A DNA stretch of 64,000 nt from Breviolum minutum Mf 1.05b.01 (GCA_000507305.1 DF240732.1:1-64000); one strand, 5' to 3'. Numbered from the stretch's first letter, positions 11,944 through 23,212 are shown. Notes: generated from the sequence alone by a model not told the origin. Numbers and translations: made by a program.

Positions 11944-14296
11944 ACAGTAATTGATGGGGTTGAGTTGTTGTGACCTTGGTTTTTCCTCTTTTTAAAATGA
12001 TATTGGTATATATTGCATGTGATTGATTGGAGTTGAGTCGATGCCTTCTTCAATAAGGATATGGTAGGATTGGTTGGTTTGGTTGAGTTGGATCCTGATA
12101 TCCTTTTGGGATCATCCCCAGAAAAAACATATACCTTCGTTTTATGGGGAGCAGATCCCAATTTCTTTGGGGAAGAAAACCCTGCTGCTTCTCGTGAACC
12201 TGGCTGTGACGTATCTAAGGAAAGATTTCGTGATTCCAGGTCATACAGCGCCTTGGCCCAAACGGCCATACCTTCCCCAAAAAATGACAGCCGAGATAAC
12301 AGGCGAGCAAACAAAACCCCTGAAAAATAGGCAAACAAAAAACCCGAATTGGAATTTTCATCTTCCAACGATCCATTTTTCAGGTGCTTTTGCTGTTAGT
12401 TTCAAGGATTGATCAGTGTATTTTTGGGTCGTAACCGGACCGTGATATGTTTGCAATTCTATTCATCAAGCTGCCTGGGTTCAAAAACCAACAGGCTGCA
12501 GGTCCGATGACTTGTCATCATGTCATCCTTTCTGTTTTGGACAATTTTGTCGTGAATTGTGGGGATTGTGTTGTTTATAAGTTGTAACTGTTTTTGTGCG
12601 TGTGAATCGATCGAAGATCGTTTTGTTTGAGAAGGCCCATACCTCAACACCCGACGGCTAGACCACTGGACCACCAAGAAGAATTGTTGTTCATCCTTTT
12701 TGTGTCACCTTTCCCTTTTCACCACCCCTGACTAAACCCAGGCAAAACGTTTGGATGTGTTATTTTTCTTGCTGAGCATCCCAGCAATTTTCCTGAGGAT
12801 TATGCGCGTATCCAATATATGAAGCGTCATAACAAACCTTCCGCAGAGCGTCGTCTCTTGATGACTTTTCATGGCAGGGCGCCGGAACTCCATGGTGCAT
12901 ATGGCAACTGCGTGGTGCGAGGAGATTTGACCAAATTGAGTCAGAAATGGACATTGGAAGCAGGAGTAGCCAAGCTGAGATCATGAGATTTTTTATGTTC
13001 TGATGTTGTCTTTTTTGTTTAAGAGGGCATGGAGAAGTGATATGTTGTTACATTGATTATTATTCATCTTGTGGGATATTGTGGGTGTTTTGTTGGAAAA
13101 GTGACCTGTTCCAATTGAGATACTGTGTTGAAAGATTTTGTTGTTATTCGTTCGTATGCTGATTGTGGTGTACGACACAACGCCCATCAGCTTTGGGCCT
13201 ACCGTCGGTTCTTTAAAAAACACAGGGAAATAAGGGAGCCAAAACGTTACCTGTCCAACAATAAAACCTAACCTTCAGTATCCAGTGACGATTTCCCGCG
13301 TAATTATTGCCTTCTGATCCCATGAATCCCACACCAACTACCCAACAGTTTTTATACCTTTTTAGAAAAGCAGTGAGATGAGAGGTTTGGGCTTATTCAG
13401 ATGTCAACTTGATGGCTGGTTGGTGGAAGATTTTTGTGACAAACCGCAGTGGTTGAGTTTAGCTTCCATCGTTTCCGGGTTCTCATGTTGGTTTATTCCG
13501 ATTTTCTTGTATATGATTTTCCTATTTGGACTCCATTGAAGGATGTGTGAATTCGTGACATATTCATGCAGGTCAGCGTTTCACACCCCCCCGTTTTCAT
13601 CATCTTCGTTGGGTGTGGAGAAAAAAATGCAAGTCCAAGGTTGATATTGGAGGCTTTGTGGCTGATTACCCTGAAAGAAAAGGTGATTCTCATTTTTGTT
13701 TGGTCCCTGCTGGTACAAGTCCTTGGACCAACCACTTGTACGAGAGCTTCTATGCTGGCTGCATTCCTGTGATTTTGAGTGATGAATACGAGCTGGCATT
13801 TATGAATGACTTGCCCTGGGAGAAGTTTTCCATCAAGTGGCCTGAAAGTCTTGTATGTGATGATGAGGAGTGTAACACTTCAAGTTTGTATGAATATTTG
13901 CGAGCTCTTGCTGAGGAACATCAAAAACTCTGGCATATGAAACGGGAACTGGAACTCCACAGTTGTTACTTTAATTGGTATTCCACGGATAAAACCTGCA
14001 GTCCCTATGCCTTGTTGCACAAACATCTCAAGTCTTTGGCTGAACGACGTGGCTCTCAACGAAATCAGCTTCGATATTGGAACTCCGAACTTGCATTTAA
14101 GAACTTGGACCAGGATTTTGCACATTTGTCCAGGCAGACACGTTTCAAACACTTTGAGGATGAGAGTAGCTTCTTGTGGCTGGAAAAGAAGACTTTAGTT
14201 GAGGGAAAAAAAAGGCTGCAAGAAACCAGAAGAGGTGTTGTTGAAATTACGACATCCATATGTGTCAGTAAAATTCAAGACGATGTTTTTTGTTGA
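9718..14296 (+). CDS. Exostosin-like (GT47) glycosyltransferase gene, at least seven exons
   Basis: Probable type II Golgi/ER glycosyltransferase of the exostosin fold, transferring a sugar from a nucleotide donor during polysaccharide synthesis. Exons as read: 9718-9885 (VFVYDLPKEFYGG, EDPEQA), 10010-10108 (DWFYVPLHATC), 10460-10588 (GADHIFLFADGQGPRIW), 11665-11771 (LLRSEAVFLSPESRCPTW), 12220-12292 (KDFVIPGHTAPWPKRPY), 12798-about 12968 (RRLLMTFHGRAPE), 13640-14296 (GDSHFCLVPAGTSPWTNHLY, ESFYAGCIPVILSDEYELAF). The order matches the family: FVYDLP, the A-x-x-F-x-VP block, the DH-x-F-x-F-A-x-G block, KD-x-VIPGHT, F-x-GR, FCL-P-G-T and the GCIPV-I donor-site region. Exons sum to about 465 residues, within the usual GT47 range. 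Reading-frame continuity requires GA-AG for introns 1, 3, 4 and 5 and GC-AG for intron 2; the border of intron 6 is uncertain. The true start codon, and any N-terminal membrane anchor, was not found; ATG at 9727 is in frame. Intron 2 begins with a family A element and intron 4 holds a GATT microsatellite. Confidence 0.85.
10114..10213. mobile_element. Family A inverted-repeat element, copy 1
   Basis: Family A ends are CCCATAGGATCCATGTATGG and its inverse around TATTTACCTACATTT, about 100 bp. This copy starts 5 nt inside intron 2 of the GT47 gene, immediately after the exon. Confidence 0.85.
10738..10816. mobile_element. Family F element, copy 2 (partial)
   Basis: CCCCAAAATGAACATGTCCC with a CCCCTGAAAAT-type palindrome; right end degraded into a T/G run. 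Lies in intron 3 of the GT47 gene. Confidence 0.5.
10830..10921. mobile_element. Family A element, copy 2 (left end degraded)
   Basis: ATGTATGGTATACTTATATG on the left and GTCCCATGGATCCTATGGGA on the right. Confidence 0.7.
11858..11941. repeat. GATT/GATGG tetranucleotide array
   Basis: About twenty GATT units with GATGG variants, in intron 4 of the GT47 gene. Confidence 0.95.
12376..12412. mobile_element. Family C right half only
   Basis: TTCAGGTGCTTTTGCTGTTA followed by GTTTCAAGGAT. A lone right end of family C inside intron 5 of the GT47 gene. Confidence 0.5.
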
Positions 14297-14428
14297 TCTT
14301 GAGTCGGCACAACGATCTCTACGTCAAAAGCCAGGATTTCATGATTCAAACATTGGTTCAAAATGTTTGCAGAAACTATCCTTTGGCAAACAGCAATCAT
14401 ATTCAGTGCCCAAGTTTCTAATGTGTAA

Positions 14429-14521
14429 TACCCTCCAGGAAACTGACATATCCCACCTTTGGAAAAGGAAAATCATCTTCACAAGTGCCTTTGTAGGGTT
14501 ATGTTAGTTCCCTGCAGGGTG
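14429..14521. mobile_element. Family B element, copy 2
   Basis: Both ends present (TACCCTCCAGGAAACTGACA, ATGTTAGTTCCCTGCAGGGT), 130 bp downstream of the GT47 stop codon. Confidence 0.8.
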
Positions 14522-14592
14522 CAGTACCAATTTTTGCTTTCGTGGTGGTCTTTCCACCGCGCCATCTCAGTTGTCCAACAATAATATAATCT

Positions 14593-14706
14593 GGGGGGTG
14601 GTTAACATATCATAGTGTTATTTTCACCCCTACCTGGGGGAATGATCCAATTGGATCCAACTTGACGAGCATATTTTTGAGATGGGTTGGTTCAACCACC
14701 AAGTAG
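14593..14706. mobile_element. Family G element, copy 2
   Basis: GGGGGGTGGTTAAC at left, TTCACCCCTACCTGGGGGAA core, GGTTCAACCACCAAGTAG at right. Confidence 0.6.
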
Positions 14707-14955
14707 TAAACAAGATGTTTGTTCTCTTTGATTTGGTGCATTGCAACCACTTACAGAACCCAGAAACCTCACAATGGCCTACAAGAAGCACCTGGAAAGA
14801 TACGGGGGGAAAGCACCAGATACTTTTTGGCCTTTCCTTTTCGGCTCCTGATACGTATACGGCGCCTTGAAGTCTTAAAATCTGAGATCGCCCCCTGAAA
14901 TTTCACCACAACTACCTAAAATTCCTAATCTTCCAAACTTTAGAACCTTTTCCAG

Positions 14956-15108
14956 AGCCTCATCTTTGACATCATTCAATTGGTATAGTTGGTTTGGGGG
15001 TCTGGCCACTTCGGCTTTGGGCTTTGACTTTCATGGCGGGAGATTGACATTGGAAGACAACCCGGGTCAAAATTCCCCGTTGAACCTATGCAAATGCTGC
15101 TATTTCTT
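14956..15108 (+). CDS. Candidate exon, unknown function
   Basis: Between TTTTCCAG and TTCTT|GTAAGG, a perfect consensus donor. The frame reads SLTSFNWYSWFGGLATSALG and then FDFHGGRLTLEDNPGQNS. It ends in phase 2, which joins the next candidate exon after TTTCAG|G at 15217. Confidence 0.5.
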
Positions 15109-15216
15109 GTAAGGGGAAACTTGTCCCTTACCTACCTGCTCATTCTACCCCAAGTTGTTCAAGATATTAGTATAATTGCATCCCCGGAAAAAAAAAAGTT
15201 ACAGCCATCGTTTCAG

Positions 15217-15446
15217 GGCTAAATCAACACGACTAGATTTGCGTCAATCTCAACGACTCCAGGTATTTATGCGGCGGAGGACTGGATGCAGAAAACTTGA
15301 TAAGTCCATGTTGGAGTGATGAAGCACTGATGAAACCGGGGATGATGGTTACGGATGATTCACCAAACATTTGTTTGGTACCTAACATGGAGGAATCCTC
15401 ACCTATATTAAAGTTGTATGGCAAAAAAAACCTGCCCCCCAAATAG
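15217..15446 (+). CDS. Candidate exon or frame-broken remnant following 14956-15108
   Basis: Joined in phase, 15217-15261 reads LAKSTRLDLRQSQRLQ and then meets a GTATTT donor-like site. A different frame from 15237 is open for 69 codons to TAG (CGGGLDAENLISPCWSDEAL, MMVTDDSPNICLVPNMEESS) and is also strongly protein-like. Either the region is alternatively read, or it holds a frameshift and is a pseudogene. Confidence 0.35.
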
Positions 15447-15860
15447 CCTTATAAGGTTCAGTACCTACAGTTTTGGTACCAGAAACTTTTGGCGAATGAT
15501 GGTTGAATTTTTGCTTGCTCCCTCAATGATGAATCATACCAAAAGCAATTTCATCGTAGTACTTTGGGTGATTAGTTTGGAGAAATTATGATTGGATGAT
15601 TTCTGTTGGAAGGACCTTAATGTTTTTTATGTTTATTTGATTGTATATATAATCATTTATATATATGTATATCAATTTGCTTTTTGATGGTATATGATGA
15701 TACAGAAGCCATAAAACTTTAGCTGAAGTGGACAAGTTTTATCGGTCAACATTTGAAAAGCCCGAGGTTTTCGGTCACAACCTTCAGGAGACTCATCCTA
15801 CACCTGTGTCACCACATCCAAACACATGCCACTCGACCAAGTTGCAGATCTAAAAAAATC

Positions 15861-15972
15861 CCCAATGGAATCCATGTATGGTAGATAGATTTCCATATAT
15901 TTACCTACATTTTCCCATAATCAACTAAATGTAGGTAGATATGCCATACATAATGTACATAGATCCTATGGG
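15861..15972. mobile_element. Family A element, copy 3
   Basis: Left TCCATGTATGGTAGATAGA, right GCCATACATAATG and GATCCTATGGGA. Confidence 0.75.
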
Positions 15973-16116
15973 ATTTAGGTCAGTTTGAGTCAGAATTAGA
16001 AAACAGTTGGCATTTTAGGTGTCCTTTTATCATCTCGCTGTGTCGTTATTTCTCTACCGTTGGAGTTTTTGTTCGGCACTTGTTTGTTGACCTGCTAGAT
16101 TCGATATCAGCCTGCA

Positions 16117-16190
16117 ACTGATACTGTTGATGGAAGAAATACTGCACCAGTTGATAGGTAGTTTCCCCACATTATTTTGGAAGATACCTC
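16117..16190. mobile_element. Family I element, left part
   Basis: Family I runs from TACTGTTGATGGAAGAAAT to TTTCTGAACCATCAACAGTA with CTGCACCACTTGGGATGTAT inside. Here the left end and CTGCACCAGTTGATAGGTAG remain. Confidence 0.6.
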
Positions 16191-16565
16191 TTTTTTGGTT
16201 TAGAAAGGACCTTTCTGACATCTTAAGTTCAACCATGATGCTTTTCTTCAACTTGGGTTTTTGGTTGTCATATTGTTATAGATAATGTTTTGAAACATGG
16301 GCACTTACATTATATTACATATGCATACCTTGACACTGGATTTGAATTTACACTTAGAACCGCAAATTAAATGCACATTTGGCGCTTTTCAATTTGAAAA
16401 TTGGCAGGTCAACCTACCAAATCTAGATTAGGATAATGGGAATGTAGTTTTTGTCTTCGATGTACATTTCTATAGTATGCACCCCTGAAATTAGACAAAG
16501 AGATACAACCAAAACGAAGATGGGCCCTTAATTGCTTCATCAAGCTGCAGCTATACCCGTTTGAA

Positions 16566-16650
16566 ATCTAATATGTCCCCTGAAGATTCATGGTTGGAAG
16601 ATGACATTTCCTTTTAAAAAAAGGTCCCTTTTCAGGGGACATTTGTTCAT
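16566..16650. mobile_element. Family F element, copy 3
   Basis: TAATATGTCCCCTGAAGATT on the left, GGTCCCTTTTCAGGGGACAT on the right. Confidence 0.55.
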
Positions 16651-16693
16651 TTATGTAATTGTAGGGTTCTTAAGAGGGGGGTGTTCAAGAGGA

Positions 16694-16795
16694 GGGGGTA
16701 ACTGGGGAACCCTAAGGATTCCTAAAAAAGATTGAGGAACCTTAGGGAACATTGGGGAAGATTAGGGGAATCACTACTCCCCCCTTAAGAATCCT
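16694..16795. mobile_element. Family P element, copy 1
   Basis: Stretch of GGGGAACCCTAAGGATTCCT and AACATTGGGGAAGATTAGGG. Its reverse complement recurs at 61678-61758. Confidence 0.6.
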
Positions 16796-17680
16796 ATTAT
16801 ATAGGGAGTACTACTAATTGTTTTTGCTGTGGCGAGGTTGGGCCCTTGTGGTTGGCAATGAGGACAGAGGCAGGGGGGAAAGGGTGGAAAAAAACCTTAC
16901 CATTTTTTTGTGTTGGGTTGTTTTTTCAGATATTTAATCATTTTGAATCTGTAGGGATCAATGAACCACTGAAGTGAGTAAGGTGGAAAAAAAGAGCCAA
17001 CCTGATTGAGTAGCTTATTTTTGGGGAATGATGCTGCCCATTTGATGAGGGAATTCGAAATGAACCGTAACCATGTATAAGGATCCGTATTAGCCAACCG
17101 GGAGTTCATTGTGGTGTTTGCTCTCAGAAACTGGCACTTCCCAAAAGATGGCTGTTTAACCACATTCAAGAAAATGTGTTCACTGCTTCATAGATTCTTT
17201 TGATGCGGAGGCATTCCCTACAGATACAAACAAAATCATGTGGCAAACTACTTTCCCATTCCCGGCAAGGGGAAATGAAACTACTTGTGTGTTCCAACAT
17301 CTACATCTCACCTGTTTACATCAACAAAACTGTATCTTGGAGTCAAAACCTGGTATGAAAATCCTGATCCTATCTTGTGGCACATGAAATTCCATGCGGC
17401 CGCCTACATGAAGCTTAATGTGTGGACGTAATACATGTTAAGGTTTCCCCTATACATCCCTATACCAAGCCTTGCATCCTGACATCAATGCTGCTTTCAA
17501 GCTCAAGCATGTGTGAATTCACTGCTATCCGTGAAACTGTTCTCTTTAACACAGGCTGTGGGAGCTCTTCTTCAAATAGAGAGCCACGGCCATCAACACA
17601 AATGCAGGAACAAACTAGAAAATGCATGAAAATGCCAAGACATTGCCATGTAATGATAGTCTTGCATGTGCGTCAAGGCT
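16796..17680. other. Intergenic, no supported gene
   Basis: Open frames on both strands, none with good borders. The 17422-17682 (+) frame is the longest but has no recognised feature. Confidence 0.3.
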
Positions 17681-17689
17681 AGGGGTGCA

Positions 17690-17950
17690 TTTTTGACATT
17701 CATGGGTATCGAGGAGGGTATCGAGGGGTATCGCTAGGGGTATCGCTACGACACCATGATAAAAACACATGAAAGCCCAAAAAACCAAAATGAGAGGAAA
17801 TGAAAAAAAACAAAATGAAAGGAAATGAAAGCCCAAAATACAAAAATGAAAAAAAAAGAAGGCCCAAAAGGCCAAAATGAATGCACATGAACGCCCAAAA
17901 AGCCAAAAGTGAAGGATTAAAAGGCCAGGAAATGAAGGCCCAAAAATTAT
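17690..17950. repeat. Degenerate AAATGAAAGCCCAAAA array
   Basis: Imperfect tandem units of about 20 bp, of the form AATGAAAGCCCAAAAGGCC, preceded by GGTATCGAGG/GGTATCGCTAGG repeats. A related array is at 18306-18405 and ends with the same GGTATCGCTAGG. Confidence 0.75.
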
Positions 17951-18305
17951 GAGGAAAATAATGGAAGCCTTTTTTAGTATCTGTAATGTTTGACTGAAAA
18001 GCAAACTCAAAAGCAAACTGATTTGACTGAGCTCCTGGGAAAGGCCAGTGATTTGCTCGACTAGGGTTGATCTGGACGGTGCTTGCAGGATTCCAATGTG
18101 AAAAAAAATCATTGCTTTTGCGTGCCTTTTCCTCACGTTCATGGTCAGCAAAACCACATGTTTGATATGCCAGTTTTTTTACAAGTTTAGGTTCGGATAT
18201 AAACCGTAAAAATCCCTGTAGTATCGTTCCTGTCCTTATTCTGACCTTATTAGACGTTATTAGGAAATAAGGTGCCTAATAAAGGCTTCCATGATTTTAT
18301 ACATA

Positions 18306-18405
18306 ACAAAAAGGCAAACATGAAAGCAAATGAAGCCCCAGAAGGCCAAAATGAAAGGAAATGAAGGCCCAAAGGGCCCAGAACAAGGTATCGCTAGGTG
18401 TCGCT
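18306..18405. repeat. Second AAATGAAAGCCC-type array
   Basis: Same unit as 17690-17950 in the same orientation. The 355 bp between the two arrays are unique-looking. Confidence 0.7.
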
Positions 18406-18684
18406 TATCTGGATCCTATTTCCAAAATGGCACACAAAATGTTCAAAATCACGTAATTAGCTGCGGCCGCCTTCAAAAGTGAGATGTGCAGTCATGATAG
18501 GACATGCCCCTACATGTCGTACTTGTACCGGGTTTTGATTGCAACCCATCTTTGTTGTCCACGTCTATTCGTCCAATTCCAAGCTTCACAATTATGACTT
18601 GATTGAATCAAAGGCGTGTCTTTGTTCCGTCAGCTAGAAACTTGGTTCTATTTCAGGGGGAGACCATATGTTGAACTAATACAG

Positions 18685-18989
18685 GCTTCCTGATTTTCAC
18701 CATACTCTCGTTTGGGAAAAATCATCGCCTCACAAGCGCCGTGAAAACTTGGGGAAAATATGTGACGGTTTCCCAGGAGGGTACTACAACAACAGCATCA
18801 TTCGCATCAAGGTATGTCACCTATTTTGTTGTTTAACCCACCAAATCAACCCCGCGACAGGTGTGTCAGCAGACGTGCTTGAATGCTGTGATCACTTCCG
18901 ATCTGTGCCACAGGTGCTTTGGGGTAACGGTTGGAGTTGTCAGACCTGTTGAAGACGAGAAAAAAAAACATTGGGACTTTTCGGTTTGA
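18685..18989 (+). CDS. Candidate two-exon gene fragment, Cys-rich second exon
   Basis: Exon 18685-18811 follows TAATACAG|G and ends AAG|GTATGT, both consensus-like. It reads LPDFHHTLVWEKSSPHKRRE and KICDGFPGGYYNNSIIRIK. After a 49-nt intron (GTATGT...GCGACAG) the frame continues in phase as VCQQTCLNAVITSDLCHRCF and GVTVGVVRPVEDEKK to a TGA at 18987. C-x4-C ... C-x2-C spacing suggests a small metal-binding or disulphide unit. Family not recognised. Confidence 0.5.
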
Positions 18990-19695
18990 AGGAGAAAACT
19001 CTCCAATCAACTCATTACAACTGTATGTACTTTGGCTTGTTGATGGTTCAGAAATCTGGCGATCAACTACCTGGGTTGTATGAAAACATGTCCTGCCCCC
19101 GACCTGCAACAGTTGTAAAGGATTAACATTTTGAACTTTGATAGAATACGGACCTCCTACTACGTTTCTTTTAAAACTGTTACTTTTTGTTGGTAGCAGT
19201 TCCCACTACTGATTGGCCATCAGCAGGATTTTTATGGATTTACGAACATCAGATCTGTCACTGGTAACTGGCTACAACCTACACTCCTTCAAACTAGCAG
19301 CTCGTTTACCCCTGAAAAGAGGCCGAATCCCAAAAATAATATAGTCTTAGTCTTCCAACCATCAATTTTCACGGGCGAAATTGCAGTTAGATAAGTTGAA
19401 ACTTGATTTCTCTTAGATTTCAAATTCACGGGGTGCGAGCATGCACAGGCCCTAAGTTTTATTAGATCCGTCTTGTTTACTTCGAAGGCAGTTAGATGTT
19501 CTCAACAAACACCTCTTCTTAGAAAGAAATGTACTATTTCAATTTCCCAGGTTGTTTTAGGATTACGAAGGAAACAAATGGTGAATGAAAAATCCAACTA
19601 AGATCCTTAAATTCGGCAGTGATTTTGGTACCATGAAGCCATCAAGTGACTTTGGAGGATTGGCCCTTGGGGATTGGAACCCTGCAAGGTAATGC
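18990..19695. other. Intergenic, family I half copy at 19038-19075
   Basis: Contains TTGATGGTTCAGAAATCTGG, an inverted family I end. No supported exon. Confidence 0.35.
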
Positions 19696-19699
19696 GGCA

Positions 19700-19759
19700 T
19701 AAGAATCAACCAAATGTAGGTAAACATGCCATACATGAATACATGGATGCTCCTGGGAT
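19700..19759. mobile_element. Family A right half
   Basis: CAAATGTAGGTAAACATGCC, then ATACATGAATACATGGATGC. The left half is lost. Confidence 0.65.
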
Positions 19760-19906
19760 AGAAAGCTGCACCCAAATTTCTATGACATCTCGTGACCAAA
19801 GGCGCGTGGAGCATCATTGAATGTCGCACACGCTGCGACGATTTGCATCTATGAGTACCTTCGCTGGCAGAGAACCCCCCCAATTTTTATTGCCAATCCT
19901 TTGGGG

Positions 19907-20060
19907 TGGTGCTTTCAAACTTGATTTTTGTTTACCTCCAGTTTGGAAAATAGTCCATTTTGACTTGTATTTTGTCAACTGGGGACGTGAAAAATATGCT
20001 TGCACCAGCTATTTCCAGCTTTGGCTGGCTGATATGAAAGGAGCCTGAAAGGAAACCAGC
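19907..20060. mobile_element. Family G-like element, diverged
   Basis: GGTGGTGCTTTCAAACTTG at left, GTCCATTTTGACTTGTATTT inside. The right end is unclear, followed by a CCAGCTATTTCCAGC/GCTGG palindrome. Confidence 0.4.
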
Positions 20061-20970
20061 CTTGCTGGTTATTGGGGGATAAGGTGTGTGTTCCAAAAAG
20101 ATCCGGTAAGATTCATGCAATTCTTTTTCATGGAAAGAAACCCCGAACAGCTGGGAGCATCTCAAAAGTCCTGACTCTGTTTTTTTTTCCGGGAAGTGAG
20201 GCAGCAACTTAAGCAGATTCTTTCCAACGCAATTTAACAGACTTAACATATATGTTTCAGGTTTCATTGGTTTTTCGTTTCGGATGTGATTTGCAGATTT
20301 GCAAATGTTTGCCTCCAGCTTCTATTTTGGTCAAGAGATTTGTGACGACTTTGCTGAAAAGTAGATGGTGCAGTTCTCATAGATCCCCCAGCCTTAAACG
20401 CTTTTGGCAGTGTTACATGATGTTTTTGTTTTTGCAAATCTCATTGAAACAGCATTTACATCAGGAAGACCGAAAGACCCCCGTATTTTCCTCAAAACTC
20501 CTCAAATCACGGGTTTTTTTCAAGGTCCCTAGGTGACTTCCACCCGGCTATTATTGTCAGATTCCACCTGGTTTTATGGAAGTCTTAAGTATCCCGTATC
20601 AAAACATATCCCCAAACAGAAATAAGGGCAAACATTACGATGAAGGAACGATGGTGGATCATAACCATCTACAATCCTCGATAAATTTGAGATATGCATA
20701 TTCTGAATGATGACCTTATATCTAATCATATATATTTATTTTACATATAACAACCTGAGTTCATCTTGTTTTTGGTTGAAGTAGTCAATTTGGATATATA
20801 ATATATAGTAACTGGATTCTAACGGCACGGTTAAGGCGTAGGTTCCGGCCACGGCCTTGCAGCCGAAGTTTTTCAACTTCTGCACCTGCAGAGGTTGGGG
20901 AAGACGACAGCGATTGCAGCAACAAAAAAAATTGACGTCCAACGATGGGTTTGCCAAGGTTTAAGGCATC
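20061..20970. other. Non-coding, one weak exon candidate near 20296-20360
   Basis: After GATTTGCAG the + strand reads MFASSFYFGQEICDDFAEK and then stops. Too short to call. 20700-20810 is AT-rich. Confidence 0.25.
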
Positions 20971-20973
20971 GAT

Positions 20974-21054
20974 ACATATCCCACCTGGGGAAGTTAGGAA
21001 AATCATCTTCAAATATGCCATTTTTGGGGGGATATGTTAGTTCCCTGGAGGGTA
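20974..21054. mobile_element. Family B element, copy 3 (left end truncated)
   Basis: ACATATCCCACC at left, GATATGTTAGTTCCCTGGAG plus GGTAA at right. Confidence 0.7.
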
Positions 21055-22457
21055 ATCTAAGGTTGTTTCAACACACCGAAATGCTACACACCCCAAGCAA
21101 CTAAACCTTTACCAACCGTGGCTATTAAAGAGGGATTCCTTTCATAGCTGGCTAGGAGGGGGGGATTGCTGGTAGGGGTGTGTGGTAATTTTCTTGGGAC
21201 AAGGATGTGTGAAGGAATTGGTTTGCAGGCTGAAGGTGAGCTTGGTATTTTTGATTTGGGTGAATTAATTGCTCACCTAGCCAATGGTTACATTTTGAGT
21301 ACAGAAACTAGATAGTCATGGAGGTTTTTCTCAAAATTCCACTTCGCCCGGATGTACTTGACCAAGTGGATCCATTTCGCAGTAGATACCACTTTTACAA
21401 TAGAGATTTTTGTCTTGCATTTTCTCCAGGGTTGTTAAATGTACCAACCAAACCATTTCAACCCAAGCCCACCCTGCTGCTTTTCAAAACCGCCAGCCAA
21501 GAAAGGGCGCGTAGCATATGGATTTGATGCGACATATGTGTTTAGTTGGTCAATCGGTGGCCTCCCGTACCTTTTAAGTACCATCAATCAAAGAAGGGAG
21601 CCTCGGGTTTTGTGCTTCCACAATGAGATCGAATGATATGCCAATTTGGGGTCGAGGATTTCATTCCAAAACTTTTGAGCAAAATTTGCAGTTGATGTAT
21701 GGGCAAGTTGTTGCCCAAATCTGATATATTTTGAAATAGATATTTGAATACATGAAGAACCCTAGTGCTTCAAATACCCTGTGAGGTTCGGTGTTTAGGT
21801 ATCCAAAACCACTTGCAGAAAGGATTGGGGCATAAGGGGACATGAAGCACTGCCGATTGCCGATTCAGTTGCCGTACGTGACCTCCAACCATCGGGGATC
21901 AAGATTGGTCTTGAATTGAATCATCTGCAAGTTGACCATTTGCATTTGATATAGATTCTAGATACAAGATCATGTTGGCATTTCCATGCCAACATGTTGA
22001 GTGATGACTGGTCGTCACCAACTAGTCAGTTCTGAGTCGTTTCATCAACGACATTTGTGACACATGCAATGAAAATGCTGGATTCTCATGATTCTCTCAA
22101 TCCGCAGGCAATGAACATTCGTGAGGCAAAAGCAGTCAAAGTCGCGACAAAAGCAACAAACAAAAACGTCTCAAATTGCCAGGCTTTCTGGAAGATTCCC
22201 ACAAGAAGTTGAAGATCAATGAATACTCGTTAGCTTCCTGACGTTTCTAGCCAATCAAGAAAAACCCTCAGTTCAAACAAGCGAAGATGGAGATCCCCCC
22301 CAATCAACCTTACTATTTCGCGGGTCGCACCTTTTGCATCATATGCCTTGATGAGTCAAATTTGGCAAGTGACAGGCGCACGGCTATATACACCGAGATG
22401 GGTGGTTGTCTTGAAAACATGGCCTTATTATATATATAGATGATGTATTGAATGAAC
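21055..22457. other. Intergenic, no supported gene
   Basis: Several 60-70 codon frames without splice borders. No repeats of the named families seen here. Confidence 0.3.
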
Positions 22458-22507
22458 TACCATGATCCCTTAGTAGGGCTTAGCTAAGGCCTTCATTCCT
22501 GGGGGCG
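22458..22507. mobile_element. Family H half copy
   Basis: CCATGATCCCTTAGTAGGGC then AAGGCCTTCATTCCTGGGGG. Confidence 0.4.
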
Positions 22508-23108
22508 GAGGGCAGCGTTGGGGTTGGGTGTTATGCTTAGATTTCCAGGATGTATAAGTTTTTGTTTTGGGGGGGATTGATAAAGGGTGCGAAATCGATA
22601 CTGAAATGGTAGCCCCAAAAAAATTGCAGGTGAAGTTTGTTGTCGTAATCGTATGTTTTTTTTTGTATGGGCCGAAGGTTTTTGAAGTGGAAGTGATTCT
22701 ATAGTGACTCTAATGGTGAGCTCTAGTGGTGGTAAAGATGTAGTATAAATATATATATATATATGCCGGTGTTTTTTTCGGGTATGGAGAGAGAACGAAA
22801 GAGCATCTTGTTTCATTGGCTCAAGACGATTTGGGTGGATATAGAGACATTTGAGCTGAAGAGTTTTGGAAGGAATATCGGATTTAGGCGCATTTAATAC
22901 CTTTTTCAGGACCTTGAGATATATATATATATATAGAGGACCATTCAGAAGTACTGTATTTGGTATAAACATCTATATAGACCCTCTAGGCAAAGTGTTG
23001 CCTGCAATTTCAGTGAGGATTGGCAAAGAGAATCCTCCGAGAATGAGCAGTGAAAAACAGTACCTGACACAATATGGATGAAGGGGACTCGGACTTGGTG
23101 ATATATAT

Positions 23109-23212
23109 ACACCCCGGAAGATTAACATGGAACCTAAAAATCACCCAATTGAAAAGGAAAATCATCTTCCAAACCATCATTTTCAGGTTCCATGTTTGTC
23201 TTCCAGGGTGTA
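23109..23212. mobile_element. Family E inverted-repeat element, copy 1
   Basis: Family E runs from ACACCCCGGAAGATTAACAT to ATGTTAATCTTCCAGGGTGT with AAACCATCATTTTCAGGTTC inside. Ends 35 bp before the exon at 23248. Confidence 0.8.

Noticed and set aside
11862..12368. 168-codon minus-strand frame
   Set aside because: Its end is the GATT repeat (NQSI units) and the rest is antisense to GT47 exon 5 and its introns.
20252..20536. 94-codon + frame
   Set aside because: No acceptor or donor fits this frame; a different frame gives a short better peptide.
22806..22829. TTGGCTCAAG resembling the end of the dinoflagellate spliced leader
   Set aside because: Only the last ten bases match, the upstream part does not, and no gene starts there. 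A chance match is likely.
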